Source: Aureliella helgolandensis
Lineage (GTDB): Bacteria; Planctomycetota; Planctomycetia; Pirellulales; Pirellulaceae
Reading direction: 5' to 3'
Assembly (NCBI RefSeq): GCF_007752135.1
Contig: NZ_CP036298.1
Coordinates: 7,618,501-7,682,500, forward strand
DNA length: 64,000 nt
Below the pieces are notes generated by a model that saw only the letters and a program-made list of their open reading frames with translations, was not told the DNA's origin and did no database searches. Shown here in pieces: positions 30,049-39,649 of the stretch. The position numbers and the translations under genes were made by a program. How positions within the stretch are numbered: position 1 is the first letter of the stretch; each line of letters begins with the position of its first letter.

Positions 30049-30521
30049 CCCGCTGGCTGATTTAAGATCATTTTTGCGTATTAGTTATTCGCCGCAGAGC
30101 ACGGGCGCTTTGGCAAAGTTATGAATTGGGGCCAGTCGCGAGAGCAAGGCAGAGATGGTTGCCGCTACCGGGCGATTGAGGGCGACTAACATCGCGATAA
30201 AACTCAGAACGTTCTTAAACCGATAAGTTGCAAGCGCTGTCCGCTCACGAAATTAGCAGCCAACTGAGCTGCGGGTTGCTATTGGAATACTCCACGCGCC
30301 ACGACATTCAACCAATGGGGGCCTTCCGAATCAGGTTCAATTGCGCCGCCATCGCATTCTCAATCGGACTTAGTTATCTGACTTCGGACACCAAGCATGC
30401 TATGCTGAGAGTCCATGCTTTGTGCGGCTAGCAGATCCGCTCCTGGGCAGAACCGGGCCCATACGATGCCTTTCCTGCCAGCCGCTTCCAACGATCGCGA
30501 TACGTTACGAGAGCCCCCCGC
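30049..30521. other. Gene-free stretch with a diverged MITE-like relic
   Basis: No credible gene was found. Around 30134-30220 the sequence GCGAGAGCAAGGCAGAGATGG followed by TTGCCGCTACCGG resembles the MITE interior, so this is probably an old decayed copy. The remaining bases upstream of ATG 30522 should hold the promoter of pair 3. Confidence 0.4.
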
Positions 30522-33500
30522 ATGCAGCCGCTTGTTTGCGCCCCCCACGCTTCATGGATTCCCGCTGTCGGGCTCGTGTGCTGCCTGGCTGTCCGCGTTT
30601 CCATGGGAGCGGAAAATCTTCCGCCCGTCGACTTTGGCCGCGACATCCGTCCCATACTTTCTGAAAAATGCTTTACCTGCCACGGGCCTGATGGCTCGCA
30701 CCGGGAAGCGGACTTGCGACTCGACATTCTCACAGCAGCCACTGAAACCGGGATTATTACTCCCGGCCATCCCGCTCAAAGCTCGCTCATCGAACGGGTT
30801 GGGACCGATGCGATCGACGAACGCATGCCTCCCCCAGAGGCGGGTACTCCACTCTCTTCGACCGAAGTTGCCTTGCTCGCTCGCTGGATCGAAGAGGGCG
30901 CAGTGTGGCAAGAGCACTGGGCATTCATCCCTCCCGTTTTACCCGCCCAGCCTTTCGTCAACGACCCGCAGTGGTGCCGTAATCAGATCGATACTTTTGT
31001 TCTGGCTCGATTGGACAATGCAGGCCTACACCCAAGTCGAGAAGCGCATCGCGAGGCTTTAATTCGTCGCGTCACGCTGGACCTAACCGGCCTTCTACCG
31101 ACCATCGTAGAGGTCGACGCATTTCTCAACGACCATTCCGACTACGCATACGAAAAAGTCGTCGACCGACTTCTCGCATCGCCTCACTACGGGGAGCATC
31201 GTGGACGCTATTGGCTTGACTATGTCCGTTACGGTGATACGCAAGGGGTACACATGGATGCCTACCAAAGCCGCTGGCCGTACCGCGACTACGTCATTCG
31301 AGCGTTCAACAACGACATGCCCTTCGATCAATTCACGCGTGAGCAGATTGCCGGCGACCTCCTCCCGGCCAGCAAAGTCGATCAATTGATTGCAACTGGG
31401 ATGATTCGCTGCGGTATCGCGACTGGCGAAGCTGGCACAATCATCGAGGAATTGAAATGCAATTTGAAGCGTGAGCGGGTCGAGGCCCTCGGCGCGGTCT
31501 ACTTGGGACTAACGACCGGATGCGCGGTGTGTCATGACCACAAATACGATCCACTCACCGCCCAGGACTTCTACTCTCTGACTGCATTTTTTAATAATAT
31601 CGCTGAGAAAGCCTCGTGCGACGATCGCGTCGACTGGCCGCCCAATATTTTAGTACCCCGTCCGGAAAATCTGGCCGATTACAATCAAAGATTAGCCAAG
31701 AAGGCTTCGATTGAACAACAGCTTTTGGCGCGTCGCAACCAGGCTCCCGCCCTGATCGACGCGTGGTTGAATCATGCGTCGAGCGACTCACGCGACGCCG
31801 CGATGGGAGTTTCCCCTGCTGGCCTCGAGCTCCGTCTACGCCTGGATGAGGCGGACCAGCAACTGACTGAAGAAAAACAACTCCTGGCCAACGAGGCTCC
31901 AGACGCCCAACAGTCCCATGCCTCCCTACATGGCCCTCCTCCGCACTGGGGTGAGGATGTTTGTCTGTGGCCAAGTTTTCGACTAGAAACCAACACCAGT
32001 GTTGATGCGGGGCCAACGGGTGACGTTGAGTTCGACCAAGCCTTCTCCTGCGGCGGCTGGATTAAACCCAGGAACGTTCCTGGTAGCGATTCGTGGAACA
32101 CTCCAGCGGGTGCCTTGATCTCCAAAATGGACAAGGCACAAGAGTTGCGGGGTTGGAACATTTACTACAGTGGTGGGCCAATCACCGTTCAGCTGGTTCA
32201 TGCTTGGCCGAGTGCCATTTCAGTGAAGACGGAAGGAACTACCGAATATCGCAATCCCTTTAGAGTCCCCGAGGGTTCGTATGGCGGCAGCGATCCAACG
32301 CAAACGGTTCCGCGTGGAAGCTGGGCACACGTATTCTTCACCTACGACGGGTCCGGAAAAGCAAAGGGTTTGAAAATCTATGTCAATGGTCAGCTGCAGA
32401 AAGTAGTCGTAGAACACGACACGCTCAACGGATCGATTCGCACGACGGCCCCATTCTTGCTAGGTCGGCGCCATGGCGGTGACCCCATGCAGGCGACCGC
32501 CTTCCAGGACATTCGCTTCTATCAACGCGAACTATCCGCCGAAGAGGTCGTGCGACTGCCCTATGGAGACGTAGCTGCAGAGATCATTGCGGAGAAGCCG
32601 CTCCCTGAGACATGGACGCTCGATGAACGCCAGGTCGTTGCCACTCATTTCTTTCAAGCCGTGGATGCTCCCAGCATTGAACTCAACGCTCAACTGCCTC
32701 GGCTCAATGCCGAACTGGTGCAATTATCAGCTGGAGGTGATGTCACACTCGTTTGCCGTGAGAAGCCCGGCATCGCCTACGCCGACGTGCTTGTCCGCGG
32801 GGACTACACTCAGCGCAGCCAGCGTGTTGTGGCGAATGTGCCGCACTTTCTACCTCCACTCGATGCCAAACTCCCGCATAATCGCTTGGGCTTGGCAGAG
32901 TGGATCGTCTCGGCTGACAATCCGCTCACCGCCCGCGTCACGGTCAACCGTATCTGGCAAGAACTCTTCGGAACCGGCTTGGTAACCACCAGTGACGACT
33001 TTGGAACGGTAGGCGCACGCCCCAGCCATCCCGCACTACTCGATTGGCTGGCAGTCGACTTCCAGCAACACGGCTGGAAAATCAAACGGCTCTATAAACA
33101 ATTGGTCATGTCGGCCACCTACCGTCAATCGACTCGCGTAACCGCCGCGCAGGCACAGGCCGACCCAGCCAATCAATTGCTTTCGCGCGGCCCACGCCAT
33201 CGCTTGGATGGCGAAGTGCTGCGCGATTGCGGCCTCCAAGCCAGTGGGCTGCTAGCCACGCCGATCGGTGGTCCGAGCGTCAAACCCTACCAACCCCCAG
33301 GCGTTTGGGAAGAGGGAGGCGCGGGCAACACTAGCAAGTACGTGCAGGGGCAGGGAGAAGAGCTCTTCCGACGGAGCTTGTACACGTTTATCAAACGCAT
33401 GGCCCCCATGCCCAACCTGGAAGCATTCGATGCGACCGATCGTTCTGCAGCTTGCGTTGCGCGACAACGAACCAATACGCCAATGGCCGCACTAGTAATG

Positions 33501-33821
33501 ATGAACGATCCGCAATACTTGGAAATTGCCCGACACTTGGGAGTTAGGACCCTCCGCGAAGGTGGAAAGACGAACACCTCACGCATCAACTTTTTAGGTC
33601 GAGTCCTACTCTCTCGCACACTCGATCGCGAGGAGCAGCAAAGCTTGGAATTCGCACTCGGACAATTCACCGAAGAGTTGTCGAATTCGGAGTCCGATGC
33701 TACCGCTCTACTAAGCATTGGTGACTCGAAGGTCTACGAATCGATTCCGGCCACACAGCAAGCGATCTGGATGATGATGGCCACGACCGTGATGAACAGC
33801 GATGAAGCATTGAATAAGTAA
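30522..33821 (+). CDS. DUF1549/DUF1553 planctomycete cytochrome-like protein with LamG-like domain (pair 3)
   Basis: The 1099-aa protein begins with a signal peptide (IPAVGLVCCLAVRVSMGA-EN). PSCyt1 has one heme motif (KCFTCHGPDG). DUF1549 follows (NQIDTFVLARLDNAGL, LDLTGLLPTIVEV, YGEHRGRYWLDYVRYGD). About residues 485-680 is a concanavalin A/LamG-like sandwich (FDQAFSCGGWIKP, GSWAHVFFTYDGSGKAKGLK, IYVNGQLQKVVV, FLLGRRHGGDPM) inserted between DUF1549 and DUF1553. DUF1553 contains NPLTARVTVNRIWQELFGTG. The insert could bind a glycan or other polymer (inference). The DUF1501 partner follows after 1 bp. Confidence 0.92.
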   Translation: MQPLVCAPHASWIPAVGLVCCLAVRVSMGAENLPPVDFGRDIRPILSEKCFTCHGPDGSHREADLRLDILTAATETGIITPGHPAQSSLIERVGTDAIDERMPPPEAGTPLSSTEVALLARWIEEGAVWQEHWAFIPPVLPAQPFVNDPQWCRNQIDTFVLARLDNAGLHPSREAHREALIRRVTLDLTGLLPTIVEVDAFLNDHSDYAYEKVVDRLLASPHYGEHRGRYWLDYVRYGDTQGVHMDAYQSRWPYRDYVIRAFNNDMPFDQFTREQIAGDLLPASKVDQLIATGMIRCGIATGEAGTIIEELKCNLKRERVEALGAVYLGLTTGCAVCHDHKYDPLTAQDFYSLTAFFNNIAEKASCDDRVDWPPNILVPRPENLADYNQRLAKKASIEQQLLARRNQAPALIDAWLNHASSDSRDAAMGVSPAGLELRLRLDEADQQLTEEKQLLANEAPDAQQSHASLHGPPPHWGEDVCLWPSFRLETNTSVDAGPTGDVEFDQAFSCGGWIKPRNVPGSDSWNTPAGALISKMDKAQELRGWNIYYSGGPITVQLVHAWPSAISVKTEGTTEYRNPFRVPEGSYGGSDPTQTVPRGSWAHVFFTYDGSGKAKGLKIYVNGQLQKVVVEHDTLNGSIRTTAPFLLGRRHGGDPMQATAFQDIRFYQRELSAEEVVRLPYGDVAAEIIAEKPLPETWTLDERQVVATHFFQAVDAPSIELNAQLPRLNAELVQLSAGGDVTLVCREKPGIAYADVLVRGDYTQRSQRVVANVPHFLPPLDAKLPHNRLGLAEWIVSADNPLTARVTVNRIWQELFGTGLVTTSDDFGTVGARPSHPALLDWLAVDFQQHGWKIKRLYKQLVMSATYRQSTRVTAAQAQADPANQLLSRGPRHRLDGEVLRDCGLQASGLLATPIGGPSVKPYQPPGVWEEGGAGNTSKYVQGQGEELFRRSLYTFIKRMAPMPNLEAFDATDRSAACVARQRTNTPMAALVMMNDPQYLEIARHLGVRTLREGGKTNTSRINFLGRVLLSRTLDREEQQSLEFALGQFTEELSNSESDATALLSIGDSKVYESIPATQQAIWMMMATTVMNSDEALNK

Positions 33822-33822
33822 A

Positions 33823-35415
33823 ATGTGCAACCCTTCCCATTCCACGAACAGTCTTGCAATGCACTCAAACCGCGTTCCGAACTCCTCCAAAACTGGCAAA
33901 GCTTCCTACGATGCGATGATCCCCGAGGAGCTTCAATCGACCACCCGACAACTTGAATCGCGGCGTAACTTCTTGGGAAGCGGCGGGAATCTGCTGGCAC
34001 GAACTGCGCTCGCTTCCCTCCTTGGCGGCAATGCTTGCGGGGTTCGTCCATCGCTGGCGGGCACAACTTCCGAGCAAACGGGAGGCATCCTCAACGGCCC
34101 TCACTTCAAGCCAACGGCCAAGCGAGTCATCTACCTGTTCATGTCCGGGGCTCCTCCTCAGATGGACCTCTGGGACTACAAGCCAGGCTTGCAGGAATGG
34201 TTTGATCGAGACCTGCCCGAATCGATCCGTGGCACGGTCATGCCCACCGGCATGACAGCTGGCCAAAGCCGTTTTCCCGTCGCACCGTCCCACTGGGGTT
34301 TTCAGCAACATGGTCAATTGGGGAAATGGGTTTCTGAACTGCTCCCTCATACCGCAAAATTAGTGGACGATCTCACCGTAGTGCACTCGATGCACACCGA
34401 TGCAATCAACCATGAGCCAGCGATCCTGATGATGAACACGGGCAATATGATTCCAGGAAAACCTTCCTTGGGGGCTTGGCTATCGTACGGACTGGGTAGT
34501 GTCAATCAGAATTTGCCCGCCTTCGTAGTCCTTAATTCGAAATTCACGGTAGGCAATGGACAACCGATCAATTCCCGCTTGTGGGGCAGTGGCTTTCTTT
34601 CCACCCGCCACGCTGGCATCATGCTGCGAGCCGCCCAAGATCCAGTGCTGTATCTCAAGAATCCGCCTGGCATGAGTCGTTCGGTCAGACGCACGATGTT
34701 GGACGCCGTCTCACAACTGAATGAAAAAACATATCGCGAAACAGCTGATCCAGAAACGCATGCCCGCATCAGCCAATATGAGATGGCATTCCGAATGCAA
34801 ACGAGTGTCCCAGACTTAGTGGACTTCTCCGACGAATCGCAGAGCACTTGGGACCTGTATGGCGAAGCAGCGAAACAGCCCGGAAGTTTTGCCAACAACT
34901 GCCTGATGGCGCGACGCCTTGCCGAACGAGGCGTTCCGTTCACCCAAATCTACAAACGCGGCTGGGACTTGCATGGCGACTGTGTTGGAACTTTGCCGAA
35001 ATTGTGCGCCGAGACCGATCGTCCGGCGTATGCCCTAGTCACCGACCTTCGCCGGCGCGGCCTGCTCGACGACACTCTCGTTCTCTGGGGAGGAGAGTTT
35101 GGACGCACCGTTTACTCGCAAGGTGGACTATCCCGCGAAAACTACGGCCGAGATCACCACGCCAAGTGTTTTTCCCTATGGATGGCTGGCGGTGGTGTTC
35201 AAGCCGGAATGTCTTACGGCAAGACCGATGAATTCTCATTCTCCATAACGGAGAACCCGGTACACATCCGTGACCTGAATGCCACCATCCTGCACTGCCT
35301 GGGCATTGATCACAATCGTCTCACGTTCAAGCTCCAAGGCCTCGAGCAGAAACTGACGGGAGTCGAAGAGGCGCATGTGGTCCAAGCAATCCTGCAACGG
35401 GCAAGCATCAGCTAG
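33823..35415 (+). CDS. DUF1501 protein (pair 3)
   Basis: The ATG at 33823 is 1 bp after the previous stop. Internal ATGs at 33859 and 33916 are possible alternatives; 33916 (MIPEELQSTTRQLESRRNFL) would put the twin-arginine motif SRRNFLGSGG at the usual distance. DUF1501 marks are [35 protein letters not shown] and GRDHHAKCFSLWMAGGG. The body is about 490-530 aa depending on start. It is coupled to the DUF1549/DUF1553 gene, and export via Tat is predicted. Confidence 0.9.
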   Translation: MCNPSHSTNSLAMHSNRVPNSSKTGKASYDAMIPEELQSTTRQLESRRNFLGSGGNLLARTALASLLGGNACGVRPSLAGTTSEQTGGILNGPHFKPTAKRVIYLFMSGAPPQMDLWDYKPGLQEWFDRDLPESIRGTVMPTGMTAGQSRFPVAPSHWGFQQHGQLGKWVSELLPHTAKLVDDLTVVHSMHTDAINHEPAILMMNTGNMIPGKPSLGAWLSYGLGSVNQNLPAFVVLNSKFTVGNGQPINSRLWGSGFLSTRHAGIMLRAAQDPVLYLKNPPGMSRSVRRTMLDAVSQLNEKTYRETADPETHARISQYEMAFRMQTSVPDLVDFSDESQSTWDLYGEAAKQPGSFANNCLMARRLAERGVPFTQIYKRGWDLHGDCVGTLPKLCAETDRPAYALVTDLRRRGLLDDTLVLWGGEFGRTVYSQGGLSRENYGRDHHAKCFSLWMAGGGVQAGMSYGKTDEFSFSITENPVHIRDLNATILHCLGIDHNRLTFKLQGLEQKLTGVEEAHVVQAILQRASIS

Positions 35416-35429
35416 GCCAGCAGCACACC

Positions 35430-35527
35430 CATCGTAACCCGCCGCGTGCGCAAGGACAGGTGGTTGCCGCTACCGGATCATTTCAGACGCCCCCAGCAGT
35501 AAAACTAAAAACGCTCTTCAACTAACA
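35430..35527. repeat. Degenerate MITE relic
   Basis: The sequence from GTAACCCGCCGCGTGCGCAAGG through TTGCCGCTACCGG to CAGCAGTAAAACTAAAAACGC closely follows the interior of the MITE family, but both terminal inverted repeats are eroded. It lies just after the DUF1501 stop. Confidence 0.6.
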
Positions 35528-35565
35528 AGCCGCCAGCGTCTAAACCAATCTCGACAGACCGCCCC

Positions 35566-36084
35566 CTACTCCGCTGAACTGCTCGCCAGGGCGGGTTCGA
35601 GAGGATCGGTAAGTAGAGGATCTGGGACGATCTCTTGTACGGGCTTCATTCTCAACTCTTCGTCCAATTCAGCCACCCGAAGATGCAGCTTCATGATTTC
35701 GAGTTGCAGGGCATTGACCGGTTCTATCAGATCTTGCCAATAGTCGTCGTCCCTGAAGGTGAGCGGCCGGCAATCTGGTGTTTTCAGAAGCTTGCCGAGA
35801 TGCAATCGGAGGCGATAGATGGGACCGACAAAGAGGTTGCTTACTCGAATGAGGTCGCACGCAACCAATGGCAAGAAGAGAACAACACTCGGCACCCAGG
35901 GCCATACCTGGTCAATCAAGCTCGTCGTATGTTCGCTGAAGGACCAAGTGGGATTGGCATAGTACTGGCTACACACACAGCTCAACAGGAGATAGAGGAC
36001 TGCGACGAACCAGTAAAGAACGATTCGCCCGACGAGCACCCCTTGTACACTCGAGTCAATCCAGAATCTTTCGCGTAGTGCCAC
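35566..36084 (-). CDS. Two-helix membrane protein with C-terminal coiled coil
   Basis: This is a 172-aa protein starting at GTG 36084. Two hydrophobic helices (GRIVLYWFVAVLYLLLSCVC and VWPWVPSVVLFLPLVACDLI) are followed by a HAMP-like amphipathic stretch (NLFVGPIYRLRLHLGKLL), then a helical segment LQLEIMKLHLRVAELDEELR likely to form a coiled coil, and a Pro/Ala-rich acidic tail. I do not recognise a named family. Similar proteins are methyl-accepting or sensor-like membrane proteins without the signalling domain. The Flp pilin gene upstream on the same strand suggests a link with pilus assembly, but this is weak. Confidence 0.7.
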   Translation of the reverse strand: MALRERFWIDSSVQGVLVGRIVLYWFVAVLYLLLSCVCSQYYANPTWSFSEHTTSLIDQVWPWVPSVVLFLPLVACDLIRVSNLFVGPIYRLRLHLGKLLKTPDCRPLTFRDDDYWQDLIEPVNALQLEIMKLHLRVAELDEELRMKPVQEIVPDPLLTDPLEPALASSSAE

Positions 36085-36159
36085 TTTCGAGAGTCTCCCA
36101 ACTGACGAAGCTAAACCGACCTTCGGCCGCCATGGGCGGACTAAAGTTTTCTCGGCAGT

Positions 36160-36351
36160 CTAAGGTCCAAGAGCGGCGTCAATCGCGGTACTCGATGCAT
36201 CAAAGCTGCCTCCTGTCGCAACCGCCAAACTGCCAACGGCCCCCAGGCAAACGACAACGATAAGCGCTAGCAAGACGGCATACTCAACGGCTGTCGGCCC
36301 ATCCTCGTCGCAAAACAGACGCACGATGGGATCCTTAAAACACTGTTTCAT
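36160..36351 (-). CDS. Flp-family type IVb pilin
   Basis: The 63-aa protein runs from ATG 36351 (MKQCFKDPIVRLFCDEDGP). Its Flp hallmark is EDGPTAVEYAVLLALIVVVCLGAV, with Glu/Tyr positions as in Flp prepilins after the TadV cleavage point (G-PTAVEY). An in-frame ATG at 36372 would add 7 residues. The TadA/TadB machinery is not in this window. The protein is expected to be a subunit of tight-adherence pili. Confidence 0.85.
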   Translation of the reverse strand: MKQCFKDPIVRLFCDEDGPTAVEYAVLLALIVVVCLGAVGSLAVATGGSFDASSTAIDAALGP

Positions 36352-36592
36352 TTCCACAGCCTTTCCACTCAACTTTTGGTGACCTTCGATACGGTTCCAT
36401 GCAAACCTAGCTCGTCAAATAGGTACAGTTGTCCTGCGGACTAAGAAAATCGCCCACGACGTCTCCTTAGGAGCTAGCTGTGCCGCTACAATCGGATTAA
36501 TCTGTAGGAGAGCTGCTGACCTAGCGAAACAAAACTCATCTAGGTCTCTCTTCCCTCCCCTCCCCTCCCAGTGAAGGCAAGTCAACGACTCG

Positions 36593-38380
36593 ATGTTCGG
36601 CCCCATACTCGCTCGTGAATGGCTTGTCGCACCTCGTAAGCTGCGTTTTTACGGACAACGCGTCGTTTTTGTGCTGGCACTATTTAGCCTTGTCTGCACG
36701 GCCTGGGCTCTAGTTGCCGGGATTCAGCAAGTCCGCAACCTGGGAGATTTTTCGCGTTTTGGCGTTTTGGTCTTTCAAATCGTCGTGCCGCTTGAGTTGA
36801 TCGTCACCATGTTCTTGGCGGCAGTGGCATCGGCCAGCAATGTCAGCCAAGAAAAAGACCGCCGCACACTTATCCTCCTGCTGCTCACGAGGCTGACCAG
36901 CACGCAAATTGTGCTGGGCAAGCTATTTTCGAGCTTGATTGGCGTAGCCAACTTGATCTTTGCCGCCCTCCCCCTACTGCTGCTGATCGCGATTTTAGGG
37001 GGAGTCAGCACTCGGCAGGTATACATCGCTACCGCGCTCATCGCCCTCACCGCCGCCTGGAGCGGGGCGCTGGCCAATCTCGTCGCGTTTTGGCGCGAAA
37101 AGACATTCCAAACACTGGCCATCACACTGCTCGCTATCGTGGGCTGGCTCGTTTTCACCGAAGCCATCGCTGCCGGGGTAATCACCAGCCTGGCTCCTGA
37201 ATGGGCCGAATTGCTCAGCCCCATCCGTGCCTTGTGGGGAATTTGCCTCCCCATTCCCACCAGCGCCTGGGCGGAACTCCCCGGTGGTGCGGCCTTCGCC
37301 CACTGTGGACTAGCTCTCTTGGCCAGCGTGCTTTTCAGCGGCATTGCCATTCTCCGCTTGCGAGTCTGGAATCCATCACGCCAATTGCGTCCCCAGGCTC
37401 CCGAGCCAGACGAAGACTACACCCAAGCGTCCCAAGAAGTGGCGACAGAAAAGCGTTCGTGGAAAGTGCGTGCACCGCGCCCCATGTGGAACAACCCTGT
37501 CCTTTGGCGGGAAATGCGGACGTGGGCCTACGGACGCAAGCTGATGCTCATCCGCTTAGCCTACTTTGCGTTGTTTGCGGCTGCAGTGGCAGGTTTATAC
37601 TGGTCTGTCTCTTCCGGTGTTGCCCTGCAACGGTCTCGCTTGGCCGATGAACTCATTCCCGTCTCAGCTCGCATCCTGGCTCCCTTCTTCTGCGTTTCCT
37701 TCGTGATGATCAATGCCTTGGCGGTGAATTCCATCACCAACGAGCGAGATGGACAAGCGCTTGACCTACTCTTAGCCACCCAGATCACCCCACCCCAATT
37801 TCTGTTTGGAAAGCTCCTGGGCGTCCTCTACGTCACCAAGGAGATGGTGCTGCTGCCGCTCGCACTGCTCGGTTACCTATGGTGGCAAGGCGGCATGACG
37901 AGCGAAAACCTGCTGTTCTGCGTACTGGGACTGCTGGTCATGGACCTCTTCTCGGCCATGCTTGGCATCCACTCCGGAATGATCAATAGCCAATCGCGAA
38001 CCGCCATCGGCACCAGCCTAGGAACCCTGTTCTTCCTGTTCCTGGGGATCGCAACGTGCATGATGATCATGATCAGCTTTCGCGGCTCGTTCACGCGGCA
38101 GCTTCCACCGTTCCTGGCAATCATCCTCGGCGGCGGCACCGGCCTGTATGTCGCACTGGGAAGCCGCAATCCTAGTCCCGCGATTGCGTTGGCCGCCTTC
38201 GGCCTCCCCTTCCTGACCTTCTTCGCCATCACTAGCTTTATCTTGAGAAACCAAGAACTGACCGTGTTCTCGGTAATCGTCTGTGCCTACGGTTTTGCGA
38301 CCGCAGCGATGATCATTCCGGCTCTGAGCGAATTTGACTTTGCAATGGGCAAATCGAAATCCGTCGATGAGGAAGGCTAA
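36593..38380 (+). CDS. ABC-2 type transporter permease, double-length
   Basis: The 595-aa membrane protein has two ABC-2 permease halves. The first (about 20-270) contains EKDRRTLILLLLTRLTSTQIVLGKL; the second (from about residue 310) contains NERDGQALDLLLATQITPPQFLFGKL, the same coupling motif in duplicate. A hydrophilic Pro/Glu-rich linker (QAPEPDEDYTQASQEVA) joins them. At least 10 hydrophobic helices are visible. No ATPase gene is adjacent, so its partner must be encoded elsewhere. It precedes two CBS-type membrane protein genes by 6 bp, so the three may form one operon. Confidence 0.85.
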   Translation: MFGPILAREWLVAPRKLRFYGQRVVFVLALFSLVCTAWALVAGIQQVRNLGDFSRFGVLVFQIVVPLELIVTMFLAAVASASNVSQEKDRRTLILLLLTRLTSTQIVLGKLFSSLIGVANLIFAALPLLLLIAILGGVSTRQVYIATALIALTAAWSGALANLVAFWREKTFQTLAITLLAIVGWLVFTEAIAAGVITSLAPEWAELLSPIRALWGICLPIPTSAWAELPGGAAFAHCGLALLASVLFSGIAILRLRVWNPSRQLRPQAPEPDEDYTQASQEVATEKRSWKVRAPRPMWNNPVLWREMRTWAYGRKLMLIRLAYFALFAAAVAGLYWSVSSGVALQRSRLADELIPVSARILAPFFCVSFVMINALAVNSITNERDGQALDLLLATQITPPQFLFGKLLGVLYVTKEMVLLPLALLGYLWWQGGMTSENLLFCVLGLLVMDLFSAMLGIHSGMINSQSRTAIGTSLGTLFFLFLGIATCMMIMISFRGSFTRQLPPFLAIILGGGTGLYVALGSRNPSPAIALAAFGLPFLTFFAITSFILRNQELTVFSVIVCAYGFATAAMIIPALSEFDFAMGKSKSVDEEG

Positions 38381-38386
38381 GGCAGG

Positions 38387-39649
38387 ATGCCAGAAACACT
38401 GCCATCCCTTTGGCCCTATCTTCCAGGTATGGCGATTCTAATTGCCGTCAGTGGATTTTTCTCCGGCAGCGAAGCGGCCTTCTTCTCGTTGACCTTGAGC
38501 CAACGGCGGAGCCTCAAGCCTCGCAGCAGATCTGGCAGTCTTGCCAAGAACCTGCTGGAACGCCCCGAACGACTGTTGATGGGAATCTTGTTCTGGAACC
38601 TGGCCATCAACATTGGCTATTTCTCTCTGGTGTCACAAGCCTCACTCCAGCTGGAGCCCGGCTCACCGTCCCCTGCCCTGTTCACCCTAGCCTCGCTAAT
38701 GGCGATTATCGTGCTCGGCGAGTTTATCCCCAAGAGCCTGGCCGTTCTCTACCCCCTCACCTTCATTCCGCTTGTAGCGGTCCCTCTCACCATCGCGATC
38801 CGCATCCTAGATGCGTTTCTGCCCGTTATCAAAGTCATTAACGAAGCATCTCGGCGACTGGTTTGGCCCGGCCTCAAACCCGAACCCTACCTGGAACTGT
38901 CCGATCTGGATCGAGCCGTTGAACTCTCAACGGACAATTCTCAACTGTACGAACATGAACGACTCATCCTACGCAACATCATTCACCTGAGTGAAATCCG
39001 CGTTGAAGAATGGATGCGACCACGCACTCAGTATCGCTCATTCACACCCCCTTTTAAGATCGAAGATCTGGGAGGACAGAGGACGCCCAGCGGCTATATC
39101 CTGCTGAACGACAAGGAAGGCATTGAGCTGCAAGCGACAATCGACTTACCCAACTTGCTTCCCCACCAATTGGAAGACCTCAATCAACACAAGCAATCTC
39201 TTGTAGTGGTGCCCTGGTGCTGCACCATCGCCGATGCTTTGAAGTGCTTGCGTGAAGGCAAACGACGCATTGCCGTCGTGGTCAATGAATTTGGCGAGAC
39301 GATTGGAATATTGACATGGGACGAAATCTTCGAAGCCATCCTACAGACGGAAAACCTCCACTCGCAACGCGAATTGGCCATAGCGGAGGTTCAGCTAGAA
39401 TCTCCAGGCGTATGGATTGCAACGGGCATGACTAAGCTGCGAAGACTAGAGCGAGTCCTGGGACGTCGACTCGAATTTAGCCGCAGTCTTACGGTAGGCG
39501 GTGTGGTGCAAGAGCAGCTCAAGCGTCTTCCGGAGACTGGCGACATTTGCTTTGCGGGCGATTTGAAATTTGAAGTCGTGGAGACTGCAGCCCGTGGCGA
39601 GACGCTCGTTCGCATCTCCGATTCGCCTAGCGAGGGAACCGTAGATTAA
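38387..39649 (+). CDS. CNNM/CorC-type DUF21-CBS membrane protein (first of two)
   Basis: The 420-aa protein begins with a DUF21 domain of four helices (SGFFSGSEAAFFSLTLSQRRSL, IIVLGEFIPKSLAV), then a CBS-pair region (EEWMRPRTQYRSF...RIAVVVNEFGETIGILTWDEIFEAIL), and ends with a CorC_HlyC transporter-associated domain (SLTVGGVVQEQLKRLPETGD). The family includes Mg2+/Co2+ efflux proteins and so-called hemolysin-like proteins. The stop TAA shares its last base with the ATG of the next gene, indicating coupling and probably a heteromeric product. Confidence 0.9.
   Translation: MPETLPSLWPYLPGMAILIAVSGFFSGSEAAFFSLTLSQRRSLKPRSRSGSLAKNLLERPERLLMGILFWNLAINIGYFSLVSQASLQLEPGSPSPALFTLASLMAIIVLGEFIPKSLAVLYPLTFIPLVAVPLTIAIRILDAFLPVIKVINEASRRLVWPGLKPEPYLELSDLDRAVELSTDNSQLYEHERLILRNIIHLSEIRVEEWMRPRTQYRSFTPPFKIEDLGGQRTPSGYILLNDKEGIELQATIDLPNLLPHQLEDLNQHKQSLVVVPWCCTIADALKCLREGKRRIAVVVNEFGETIGILTWDEIFEAILQTENLHSQRELAIAEVQLESPGVWIATGMTKLRRLERVLGRRLEFSRSLTVGGVVQEQLKRLPETGDICFAGDLKFEVVETAARGETLVRISDSPSEGTVD

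Noticed and set aside
30415-31062. 215-aa + strand ORF
   Set aside because: It overlaps the signal peptide and heme domain of the pair 3 protein in another frame; composition is not protein-like.
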